A model generated the notes under the pieces. That model was not told the origin of the DNA and made no database searches. It saw only the letters and a list, made by a program, of their open reading frames with translations. Position numbers and translations under genes: made by a program. This document shows, piece after piece, positions 36,702 to 45,634 of a stretch of DNA of 64,000 nt (the first letter of the stretch is position 1; each line of letters starts with the position of its first letter). This DNA is from Saprospiraceae bacterium (lineage in GTDB: Bacteria > Bacteroidota > Bacteroidia > Chitinophagales > Saprospiraceae): positions 1,221,982-1,285,981 of the forward strand of contig JADJGA010000012.1 of assembly GCA_016708265.1 (NCBI GenBank), given 5' to 3'.

Positions 36702-36751
36702 TACAATATTATTTGCTGTTATTAATTTTTGAACTACAAATTTATACAATT

Positions 36752-37084
36752 GTGATAAAAAACAGGATCGTTCTGGAAGTTGAACTTGATGATGAGAAAA
36801 TGCCTGAAAAAATCAGCTGGGATGCAGGTAATCCGGAAGATGCGGAATTTAAACAGAGCAAGGCTTTTTTCCTTACACTATTTGATAAAAAAAACAGAGA
36901 TACACTTGAGCTTGATCTGTGGACTAAGGATATGCAGGTGATTGAAATGGACAGGTTCGTTTTTCAGACCATGAATTCGCTTTCTGAAATGTATTACAGG
37001 GCTACTAAAAATACAGAGCTGGCTAATGAAATGAAAAGCTTTGCCCGATATTTTGGTGAGAAAACAAATATTGTAACTATATAA
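36752..37084 (+). CDS. gldC: Gliding motility protein GldC
   Basis: This 110-residue cytosolic protein has the GldC patterns NRIVLEVELDDEKMPEKISW, KAFFLTLFDKKNRDTLELDL (equivalent to the family's DLWTKDM region) and DLWTKDMQVIEMDRFVFQTM, ending FARYFGEKTNIV. GldC is a non-essential accessory of Bacteroidota gliding and type IX secretion; its exact role is unclear. I chose the GTG at 36752, because family members start close to this point; an ATG 39 bases upstream would add an unrelated hydrophobic stretch. An ECF sigma gene begins 7 bases after it. Confidence 0.85.
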   Translation: MIKNRIVLEVELDDEKMPEKISWDAGNPEDAEFKQSKAFFLTLFDKKNRDTLELDLWTKDMQVIEMDRFVFQTMNSLSEMYYRATKNTELANEMKSFARYFGEKTNIVTI

Positions 37085-37091
37085 CTTGTAA

Positions 37092-37616
37092 TTGGAAGAC
37101 GAAAGAATTTTGATATTATTCCGTGAAGACCCAAAAAAAGCATTGAGTCTGCTTTACGATAAATACTTTGATTATTTATCGAGAGAGATTTTATATATAT
37201 TAAAAAATGAAGAAGATACACGTGATGTTATTCAAGATCTTTTCCTGACTTTATGGAATAATAAAGACCATCTCAACAATATAAATACTTCTCTAAAACT
37301 ATATTTAAGAAAAGCTGCCTATAATAAATCATTGAACAAGATAAAAACTAAAGTCCAGTTTTTTGAAGTTGAAGATGAAGAATTTATTTATGAAAATGGG
37401 GATCAGCATACGGATATGGTAGTCGAAGAACTAAATGAAAGAATCAAAAAAGCCATAGACCAATTGCCTTTTAAATGCCGGACTGTGTTTCTTTTGAGCC
37501 GTTATGATGAAAAATCTTATAAGGAAATCGCTGAAAGTCTTGAGATATCTATAAAAACAGTTGAAAATCAGATAAGTAAAGCATTAAAAATTTTAAGAAA
37601 AAAAATTGATCACTAA
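37092..37616 (+). CDS. ECF sigma factor of FecI/RpoE type
   Basis: This is a 174-residue sigma-70 family protein: region 2 (FREDPKKALSLLYDKYFDYL, DTRDVIQDLFLTLWNN) and region 4 (QLPFKCRTVFLLSRYDEKSY, KEIAESLEISIKTVENQISK) are clear. It most likely starts at TTG 37092. The next gene is a FecR-like anti-sigma factor and then a TonB receptor with an STN domain, so the three form a cell-surface signalling system in which ligand binding at the receptor releases the sigma factor. Confidence 0.9.
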   Translation: MEDERILILFREDPKKALSLLYDKYFDYLSREILYILKNEEDTRDVIQDLFLTLWNNKDHLNNINTSLKLYLRKAAYNKSLNKIKTKVQFFEVEDEEFIYENGDQHTDMVVEELNERIKKAIDQLPFKCRTVFLLSRYDEKSYKEIAESLEISIKTVENQISKALKILRKKIDH

Positions 37617-37659
37617 TAGGGGGATATTGTGATTTTATTGTCTTATATGTACAAGGATT

Positions 37660-38656
37660 ATGGAAGACTCTAATAAAATATTATTTTTTCATAAAGTATT
37701 ATCAGGAAATGCTTCTTTTGATGAAAGAGCATTGCTTGAAAAGCAAATTAATGAAGAAAAAGGATACAAAGAAATTTTTGATCAGATAAAAGTAATATGG
37801 GATAAAAGTTCTGATATCAGTAAACCTCCGGTAAGTTTTAGTAAATCAGTTTTAAAAGAAGAAATTTTCAATATCATAGATAAGCCTGTTGTTAATTTTG
37901 AAATTAAAGCTGAAAAAAAAATTAATAAGCATTAATCTGAAATTAGCGATTGCTGTTGCTGCAGTATTGCTTGTCGTATTTTCTGTTGCGGCAGTTTTCT
38001 TAAACAGTTCACTATCCGGTACGATTATAAAAGCGCAGAATGAGGTGGTTTTTAATAAATTACCTGACGGTTCCAGGATTTTTGTCAACAGGAATTCCTG
38101 TTTAAAGTATTCTAAGGATTTTGCTGTCACTGATCGTACAGTTTTTCTTGAAGGTTCAGCTTTTTTCAATGTCCGGTATGATCAGAATAGGCCTTTTATA
38201 ATTAAAACTGCTGACAATACTATTAAAGTTGTTGGTACTTCTTTTCAGGTAATTAATGTTAATAATAAAACAATTGAAGTAAATGTCTTTACCGGAATTG
38301 TAGAGTTTTATGCTAAGGATGGTGAGTATGTTACTTTAAAGAAAGGTCAGAGTGCCGTTTATAATCCTCAAAATCAGAGATTTACCAAAAGTGAGAAAGT
38401 GCAGTTAAACCCCGATCTGAGGGCTGAATTTCTTACTTTTCAAAATGCAGAATTGAGCTTTGTTTTTGAACGATTGTCCCAAATGTTTGATTGTCAAATA
38501 GATGTTAAATGTGGTGCTGTTTCAGGAATGAAAGGATATACTTCGCCGGGAGTTGCTGGTGATAATATTGATTATTATTTTAAAACTATAAAAAAATTGT
38601 ACAAAATAAATATTGTTGAAATTTCTCCGGACAAGTTTGAAGTTAATTGTCTCTGA
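37660..38656 (+). CDS. FecR-like anti-sigma factor, frameshifted
   Basis: This is an inner-membrane anti-sigma regulator. The cytoplasmic N-terminal part (MEDSNKILFFHKVLSGNASF) is followed by a frame change in an A9 run near 37915. The transmembrane helix LKLAIAVAAVLLVVFSVAAV comes next. The periplasmic FecR domain has KLPDGSRIFVNRNSCLKYSK, RTVFLEGSAFFNVRYDQNRPF and VVGTSFQVINV, and a DUF4974-like C-terminal domain with VFERLSQMFDCQIDVK. About 330 residues when corrected. It binds the sigma factor upstream and contacts the receptor's STN domain in this type of system. Confidence 0.9.
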
Positions 38657-38689
38657 TTAAATTTTTTCAAGTTGATATTATTATAAATC

Positions 38690-38721
38690 AAAGCACCATC
38701 TTTTGGTGCTTTTTTTATTTT
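38690..38721 (+). terminator. Intrinsic terminator after the sigma/FecR operon
   Basis: The stem AAAGCACCA / TGGTGCTTT encloses a five-base loop and is followed by a run of seven Ts and more U-rich sequence. It separates the gldC-sigma-fecR transcript from the receptor gene, which must then have its own promoter. Confidence 0.85.
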
Positions 38722-38795
38722 TATCAGTAATTGCAGGATTATTTTAAACTTGGTACTGTTTTTGATGTTTTTATCTGTAGGCTTATTAAATACGG

Positions 38796-41413
38796 ATGCA
38801 GAAACTACTTTTCTCTATTGTTGTTGCAGTTATATCTTTCGCAGCTGTTACTGCGCAGGAAAATGTTTTAGACAGGAAGGTGAATTACAGGGCAACCAAC
38901 AGGGACCTCTCTAATGTTCTGGTCGACCTGAGCAAAAAATCAGCCGTCAATATCGTGTTTAAGATCAGCGATATTCCCGAAAAAACTATCAATTTTTATT
39001 CTCCGGATTACAGTTTGAAGGAAATTCTCGATTTCCTTCTTCAAGGTTCAGCTCTGAAATATGATGTGGTAGATCGTCAGATAGTCATTTATAAGCCAGG
39101 AATTGACAATAAAGAAAAATACTTTATAAAAGGTTATACAATTGATAGTAGAACGGGAGAAAAGCTAATCTATACTAACATCTATCTTGACGACTTTTCA
39201 AAAGGCACAGTCTCAAATGAGCATGGTTTTTTTATCCTTGAATTGTACAAAGGCAAAAACAAGGTTAATTTTTCCTATCTGGGTTACTACAAGTATATAC
39301 TTGAAATTGATCTTCAAAAAGATCTTACTGCAAATGTCAGTCTGAATCCTGAACCATCAAAGGAGCTGAAAGAGGTATTGATAACTGACAAAAGACAATA
39401 CAATAACCGTATGGAATTCTATGAACCGGATGTTATTAATATCGACAGAATTGATAAAATGGTGCATTTGTTCGGAGAGGATGATATTTTAAGGCTTACT
39501 CATATACAGCCTGGTGTATTGACCGGAGCGGATGGATTTGGAGGTATTCATGTCAGAGGAAGCAGTGCAGGAGATAATGAGATCATTCTGGACGGAGTTC
39601 CGGTATATAATGCACAGCATGCCATAGGACTCTTCAGTGTTTTTAATTCCAGTCTTATCAAAAACAGTACTTTTTTGAAAGGAAATTTCCCTGCAAGATA
39701 TGGAGGAAGTCTTGGTTCAGTCCTTGATATCAGTACAAGGGATGGCAATAATAAAAAATTCGGAGGAGAGCTAGATCTTGGTTTGCTTACTATAAAGGGA
39801 TTGCTTGAAGGGCCGATAGTAAATGATAAAAGCAGCATGATCATTAGTTTCAGGAGGACATTTGTTGATATTTGGAATAATTCAATATCTGAACTTATCA
39901 GCAGTGACAAAGAAATTAAGAAATTCAATTATTATTTTTATGATCTTAATTTTAAATTCAATTTTCATTTAAACGATAAAAATCATTTGTTCCTTAGTTA
40001 TTACAGGGGAGGTGACAACTTTGAAAATTCATTTAATTCATATCAGGATATTGAACAGGATTCTGTCATCAGCAAGAGCGATAGTGACTGGAAATGGGGT
40101 AATAATTTATTATCAGCTCAGTGGCACACTCCAGCCCGGCAAACGCCTCTTTGTGAATACAACATTTTATTACAGCAATTTTAATTTAAAGTCATATTCA
40201 TATTCCTCCAGTTTGCTCCAGAACAAACCGGTTCAGTATTTCTATGAAGGCAAAATTTTTGATTCTGAAATTGATGAAATGGGAATTAAACTTGATTTTG
40301 ATCTTGCTTTGGCATCCGGAGATCTGAAATGGGGCTATCATGGATCCCGAAGGAGCACAAATCCATTTGTTTACCAGACTTCAAGGACTTTGGACCAGGC
40401 ACCTTATCAGTTACCGGATATTGAAGATATTAGATTTGAAATTGACAATTATTCTAATAAAACTATTGAACACAGAGTATATTTTGAAGATAAGGTCAAA
40501 CTTACAAGGAAGACCAGTTTCAATTTTGGTTTGCATCAGGCTTTTGTTATGACTTCAGGGAAAATGTATTCCTCTTTCGAACCACGAATTGATTTTCGTC
40601 AGCGTATTAATAAATTAGGCATTTTAAGCTTTCCCTTGGAAAAATGTCGCAAAGTATCCACACTCTTACAAATAATTCTCTTGGCTTGCCATCAGAGATA
40701 CTATTGCCTTCAACAGCAATACTTGCACCGGAATCAGTTTGGCATTATAATATTGGACTGGAGTCCGATATCAGTAAAAATATTAAATTAAACATTGAAG
40801 CATATTATAAGACAGCGACCAATACTGTTTCATATAAAGAAGGGAGTTACTTCGTGATATCTGAAAATTCAGAATGGGAAGGCTCTGTTCCAGTTGGTCT
40901 GGCTAAAATGTACGGAATTGAAACACAGATGGAATTCAATTCAAAAAGGTTCAAATCATGGCTAAATTACACTTATTCATACTCACTCAGATCCTTTGAT
41001 AATATTTTTAATGGACAATGGTTTGATTACCGCTTTTCAAGAAGACATATGGTCAATTTCATACTTTTCTATAAGATGAATGATAAGATGAACCTTTTCT
41101 TTGAGAATATATATGGCAGTGGCAATCCATATACACTTCCGACTCAACTTACACCAGACAATCAGTTGATATATGAAAAGCTCAACAACTGGGAACTTCC
41201 TTATTACCACCGGATTGATATTGGACTGGAAACAAAATTCCAGAGTACCAATGTGGGTCATGAAATAAAATTCGGAATTTACAACGTAATGAACAGAAAG
41301 AATCCGTTCTATATGACTTATGGCAGTATGAAGAAACAATTGCTGAGTTCTGATTTCAAGTACATTTATGTATTTCCTTTTTGCCCTCAATCAGCTATAA
41401 GATAAGTTTTTAA
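38796..41413 (+). CDS. TonB-dependent receptor with STN signalling domain, frameshifted
   Basis: About 870 residues when corrected. A signal peptide (MQKLLFSIVVAVISFAAVTAQ) is followed by an STN domain (VNYRATNRDLSNVLVDLSKK ... LKEILDFLLQGSALKYDV). A carboxypeptidase-regulatory-like domain (FIKGYTIDSRTGEKLIYTNI) comes next, then the plug (GFGGIHVRGSSAGDNEIILD, GNFPARYGGSLGSVLDI) and a beta-barrel. Frame changes near 40125 and 40632 are visible, and near 41383 one extra T hides the true end (LPSISYKISF-stop, a typical aromatic barrel end). With the upstream sigma and FecR it makes a three-part cell-surface signalling uptake system; the ligand is unknown. Confidence 0.87.
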
Positions 41414-41666
41414 TGAAGAGTTTGTTTAAAATAGTTAGTTAAAAACGGTTGTATCTCATTGATATATAGGTAAGTATTATATTTACTTTGATTTTTAAAC
41501 TAAGTTTTCTAGTTAATAAAAACAATCATTTTATTTGACTTTATGAGGTTGTTTAAAAGGCAATCTTTTGTTCACTCTACGATATAAAGACGCAAACTGC
41601 TGCAAATTAATCCAAATGTATTTAATTTATATTGATTTGATAAAAAATACATTCTTTTTTTTACAG

Positions 41667-41735
41667 CTTCCTGTATCTCCAGCTCAAACTCCCGACGATA
41701 AATGTCGGGATCGCACAGTCCTTAAGTTCAATTTT
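41667..41735. repeat. Dispersed hairpin repeat, copy 3 (partial)
   Basis: TCCAGCTCAAACTCCCG is followed by a hairpin, TCCCGAC...GTCGGGA, and ATCGCACAGTCCTTAAG. It matches the second half of copies near 26.0 and 33.7 kb. The rest of the 41414-41770 gap is AT-rich without a gene. Confidence 0.75.
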
Positions 41736-41770
41736 AAATCAACTTTGAAGTATTAATTTCGGGTTAATTA

Positions 41771-43153
41771 TTAAAACTCATCTGTAAATCCCAATACCGG
41801 TTTTCTTTCTTTGTATTTTCCTCGAGTGAAATCTGGAATTTCCACTACCTTATTTTCCGAAATTGACTTTTCACTCAAAGGGGTGATTGAATACCAGGAA
41901 GCCAGGTCATAGACATCAAGCGGAAATTCAATGTTTCTTTTGATGCTTTCGATAAAACTGTTGCACACAAAGAAATCCATCCCACCATGTCCTGAATCTT
42001 CAGCAGCTTTGGAATATTTTTTCCAGAGTGGATGGTCATACTTTTCAAGCCAGGATTGAGTGCTGTCCCATCTGTGGCTGTGTTTCATCTGTTTTTCAAA
42101 ATAAATAAATCCCTGGTCATTGTCTCCCCATCCATAGTCCTGCCAGAGCCCTTCAGTACCCTGAACCCTGAATCCAAGATTGTAAGGCCTTTGCAGGGAA
42201 GTGTCATGGGTAAGCAGGAGTGTTTCACCATTCTCACATTGTATCTGAGTTGTGACTACATCCCCCTGTTTGAATTTTATATTTGCATTTGGGTGACCGG
42301 CACCGCCTTTTTCATGTTCCCTGATGTATTTATTCAATCCTCTTGATTTTGAGGAGAAAGAAGAGAGCCTGACCATCCTGTTACCCCTGTTTATGTCAAA
42401 TTTGACTGCTAAAGGTCCGAGTCCATGGGTAGGGTAGAGTTCACCATTTCTCTTTATATAATGGTTTGTTCTCCATTTCGCTTCGCTGTAGCCTTTTTCA
42501 CCAAATTCCACTCCTGAATTATAGGGAGTCACACCATCATTGAACAATACCCCACGGAGATCATGTTCATATCCTCCCTGGCCGTGTATAAGTTCACCAA
42601 ACATTCCAAGTCGAACCATATTTAAAACAGCCATAACATCCCTGCGGTAGCAAACATTCTCCATTATCATAATAGGTACGCGGGTCTTTTCATACGTATC
42701 TACATATTCCCAGCATTCATTGAGACTCATAGCCCCGCAGACTTCAAGACCTACTATTTTTCCTGCATTCATAGCATCCACAGCCTGGATTTTGTGCCAT
42801 TCCCAGGGTGATGCTATAACTACTGCATCTAAATCTTTTCTTTCCAGCAGATTCCTGTAATCATAATTCCCGTTTGAATAAACTTCCGGAACTTTTTTAT
42901 TGTATTTTTTTACAATTTGCAGAGCACCATTTATCATCCTCTGGTCCGGATCTGCTAAAGCAATTATTTCAGTATCATTTCTCTGAATAAATTCCTGGAG
43001 CAGAGATTGACCTCTTAAACCCAATGCTATGAATCCAAGTCTGACTTTTTTATCAGGAGGTGCTGCAAAGGCATAAAAAGATCCTGGAAGTATCAGAGCT
43101 GCGAAACCAGCCAGCCCTGTCTTTATGAAGTTTTTACGATCAATGAGTTGCAT
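41771..43153 (-). CDS. Gfo/Idh/MocA oxidoreductase, GH109-like
   Basis: This is a 460-residue protein with an export signal (DRKNFIKTGLAGFAALILPG, Tat-like) and an NAD-dependent Gfo/Idh/MocA fold: VRLGFIALGLRGQSLLQEFI, TEIIALADPD, DAVVIASPWEWH and the central EVCGAMSLNECWEYVDTYEK. The second half (YPTHGLGPLAVKFDINRGNR, GHGGMDFFVCNSF) matches GH109 alpha-N-acetylgalactosaminidase-like enzymes, which use NAD in a retaining mechanism. Probably periplasmic and involved in glycan breakdown; substrate not proven. The gene is intact, part of a minus-strand set of carbohydrate-related genes. Confidence 0.85.
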   Translation of the reverse strand: MQLIDRKNFIKTGLAGFAALILPGSFYAFAAPPDKKVRLGFIALGLRGQSLLQEFIQRNDTEIIALADPDQRMINGALQIVKKYNKKVPEVYSNGNYDYRNLLERKDLDAVVIASPWEWHKIQAVDAMNAGKIVGLEVCGAMSLNECWEYVDTYEKTRVPIMIMENVCYRRDVMAVLNMVRLGMFGELIHGQGGYEHDLRGVLFNDGVTPYNSGVEFGEKGYSEAKWRTNHYIKRNGELYPTHGLGPLAVKFDINRGNRMVRLSSFSSKSRGLNKYIREHEKGGAGHPNANIKFKQGDVVTTQIQCENGETLLLTHDTSLQRPYNLGFRVQGTEGLWQDYGWGDNDQGFIYFEKQMKHSHRWDSTQSWLEKYDHPLWKKYSKAAEDSGHGGMDFFVCNSFIESIKRNIEFPLDVYDLASWYSITPLSEKSISENKVVEIPDFTRGKYKERKPVLGFTDEF

Positions 43154-43285
43154 ATTAATTGATAATTGAAAATTGAAAATTGAAAATGTGCAATTGACCC
43201 GACTGATCGGGATCGTCTTTTATAATTGATAATTCTTAATTCGTAATTCCTAATTCCTAATTCGTAATTGATAATTCGTAATTCA
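43154..43285. repeat. AATTAC/AAATTG intergenic repeat run
   Basis: About 130 bases of degenerate units (GATAATTGAAAATTG, TTCGTAATTCCTAATTCC) with a central hairpin CCCGA-CTGA-TCGGG at 43199-43212. The open frame through it (43123-43416, minus) is an artefact. It separates the GH109-like and DUF1684 genes. Confidence 0.75.
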
Positions 43286-43291
43286 ACCTTC

Positions 43292-43906
43292 CTACCTTCC
43301 AAATTTCTTTTCACCAGCTCTGATTTCAACTTCAAGTTCATTTTCACGGGGTGGGATAGGACAGTTAAAGCCTTCTCCAAAGGCACACCAGGGATTGTAA
43401 GATTTATTGAAATCAAGGATTATCGATCCGAAGTTAAAATCTCTTTTGTCAAGGTCTATATACCTGCCTCCTCCGTATGTTTCATTTCCATTTGTGATAT
43501 CTGTAAAAGGCAGAAAAAGATAATTGACATATTTGGCATCACCGGAAAGCTGCAAACTGTTATAAACATACAGTGAACATGGAATACTCTTTATTTCAAA
43601 AAATAAGACTGCATAAGGAGTAAATTGTTTTGTTTTTCCTGATGATGTTTTAAAATTAAGTGTGTCTGCATCATTGAACAGTTTAAATGATGCTTTGACC
43701 CTGAAATTGGTATCTATAGGGAAAAAATCAAGATCTTTCAGATCATTTCGCTTCAGGGGGCTTCTTTCTTCTTTCAGAAAATTCTTTTTATAGTCGACTC
43801 TGAATTTATTAATTTCTTTTCTGTATGAATAAGTTTTGGAGGATCCGCATGACCAAAGTAAAATTACAGCTATAAATACCAGAATATCTTTCGTAAGTAG
43901 CTTCAT
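43292..43906 (-). CDS. DUF1684 family lipoprotein
   Basis: This is a 204-residue protein with a lipoprotein signal (MKLLTKDILVFIAVILLWSC) and the DUF1684 core: YGGGRYIDLDKRDFNFGSII, LDFNKSYNPWCAFGEGFNCP and IPPRENELEVEIRAGEK. The family is broadly conserved; the conserved Asn/Tyr/Cys pattern suggests an enzymatic site, but no function is established. The gene is intact. Confidence 0.85.
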   Translation of the reverse strand: MKLLTKDILVFIAVILLWSCGSSKTYSYRKEINKFRVDYKKNFLKEERSPLKRNDLKDLDFFPIDTNFRVKASFKLFNDADTLNFKTSSGKTKQFTPYAVLFFEIKSIPCSLYVYNSLQLSGDAKYVNYLFLPFTDITNGNETYGGGRYIDLDKRDFNFGSIILDFNKSYNPWCAFGEGFNCPIPPRENELEVEIRAGEKKFGR

Positions 43907-44024
43907 ATCAAATTATAAAGATTAAATCTCAAAGGTATTAAACTAATAACATATAAGTATTTATTTTTCTTTTAATTGCAGTTTTGAAATTATAGTATCA
44001 AGAAAACTAAACTTAATTAGGCTT

Positions 44025-45188
44025 TTAATTTACTATGAATTTAGATATTTCAGTTCGGTTTTTGTTTTTAACTCTGATGAAATATGTTCCCTTTTTTATA
44101 TTTCTGTCATTTATCCTTATCTGATCATTTCCGGCAATTACTGATTTTTCAGAATAAACAATTTGTCCCATCATATTAAATACTACTATATCATACTCTG
44201 TATTGTCTGATAATTCAGAGTTAATATAGAATTCTCCCTGATTGGGATTTGGGGAAATGCTGATTATATTATTCAAATTTTGATTTATTTGATTTGGATT
44301 GGATTTTGCTTCCCCGTCGTAATAAATACTTGAAGGCTTTGTAAAATTATTGGATCCAAAATTTATTAGCATCAATGAGTATCTTGCATTCTCTCTCCAG
44401 AAAATATATCGGTTTGTTATCGTAGTTTGTCCCTGAGATAAGCCAAATGCATTAAGTAATGCAGCAGGTGCAGGAATGCCGTTCATATAGAAACTGTCTT
44501 TAGATATAACTGTTCTCTTCAACATTAGTACATCATAAGATAAACTTGGTCCGTTAATGGTCGGTACCTGCATTTTTCCCCATCCGACAATTGTATCATG
44601 ACGCACATTGTTTGTGACTTTCTGGCAAGGGACATTTTTCAGTGAATATGCCTTTATTGAAAGTAAAAAATTAACTGCACTTCTTGTATTGGAATGAAAT
44701 GAGGTGCTCATTGTTGAGGGAAACTTTAATAAATAAGAAGGACTTGAATACTTCCACACCTGTTTCGGAAAATTGCAAGAATCGAGCACATTACCTGTGA
44801 GAGAGCCTATGCCATATCTCTGTAAAAATACTTCATATCCAAGACTGTTTGCTCCTGTTTCATCGGTTTCATAATAGGTATCGTAGTGATAATAACTTCC
44901 CGGAATCAGAACCGAAGATAAATTTGTATCAGCAAATGTTGCACTTTCAAAATCCGGACTATCGGGAGTAATGTAACCCCATGATGAAGCACCTGAATTC
45001 CCGATACCTGAATAATCCCATACCTGATTATTTCCGGGTAATGGCATTTTAAACCCGGAAGTGTCACCAGCAATAGCTTTTATCGGTCCCGGATTAAAAG
45101 CTGTATTTGATTGATTTAATATTAATTGTGCATTAGCATGTAAGCCAAAAAAAATGACCACAAAAATTTTGAGTATCCTGGTTTTCAT
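44025..45188 (-). CDS. Secreted protein with T9SS type A sorting domain
   Basis: This is a 387-residue exported protein. A signal peptide (MKTRILKIFVVIFFGLHANA) is followed by a ~280-residue region of unknown function rich in Ser, Asn and Tyr. The C-terminal ~80 residues form a type IX secretion sorting domain: ISISPNPNQGEFYINSELSD, IVVFNMMGQIVYSEKSVI and KKGTYFIRVKNKN. It would cross the outer membrane by the Por/T9SS and be attached to the cell surface. The cargo part shows no recognised catalytic motif. Confidence 0.85.
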   Translation of the reverse strand: MKTRILKIFVVIFFGLHANAQLILNQSNTAFNPGPIKAIAGDTSGFKMPLPGNNQVWDYSGIGNSGASSWGYITPDSPDFESATFADTNLSSVLIPGSYYHYDTYYETDETGANSLGYEVFLQRYGIGSLTGNVLDSCNFPKQVWKYSSPSYLLKFPSTMSTSFHSNTRSAVNFLLSIKAYSLKNVPCQKVTNNVRHDTIVGWGKMQVPTINGPSLSYDVLMLKRTVISKDSFYMNGIPAPAALLNAFGLSQGQTTITNRYIFWRENARYSLMLINFGSNNFTKPSSIYYDGEAKSNPNQINQNLNNIISISPNPNQGEFYINSELSDNTEYDIVVFNMMGQIVYSEKSVIAGNDQIRINDRNIKKGTYFIRVKNKNRTEISKFIVN

Positions 45189-45353
45189 TGCAATTGATTT
45201 ATTTATTAAAATTAAAATATGATCTTGCGAATATACAGTAAATATTGCAAAAAATCAAGTTAAATTAATCTCAATGTCTGGCCAGATCAATTAAAAATAA
45301 GGTAACTACTCAGGTTCTGTTGAAATTGGTGTATATAATCATATCTGAAATAT

Positions 45354-45490
45354 CTGCGTTCATCTGCGTTTTAGATCTGCGGTATCTGCGGAATAGAAAG
45401 ACTTGCTCTTTTATTTCCCGCAGATTTGCGTAGAAAAAAACAATATAAAGTAATTCAATCGTCACGCAGATTTTCGCAGAAAATTTAATT
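45354..45490. repeat. ATCTGCG-type intergenic repeat
   Basis: Repeated TCTGCG units, direct and inverted (ATCTGCGTTCATCTGCG, CGCAGATTTGCG, CGCAGATTTTCGCAG), lie in the 446-base gap between the DUF4838 and T9SS genes. No gene is visible here. A degenerate TCCGATCG ... GGACGGAA hairpin lies near 45520. Confidence 0.65.
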
Positions 45491-45634
45491 CTGTTTCCTG
45501 CCCTGGTTAAAATGAGTTCCGATCGTTCAGGACGGAATTTACTAAAATTTTTTCCTTTAAGTAATCACCATATTTCATCCCATGCCGGTAGTATTAAAGT
45601 CTCATTTAAAAACCGGGTAGTTAGAAAATAAGTT

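Noticed and set aside
43123..43416. 97-codon frame on the minus strand
   Set aside because: Its Leu/Ile/Asn/Tyr/Glu pattern comes from the AATTAC-type repeat run.
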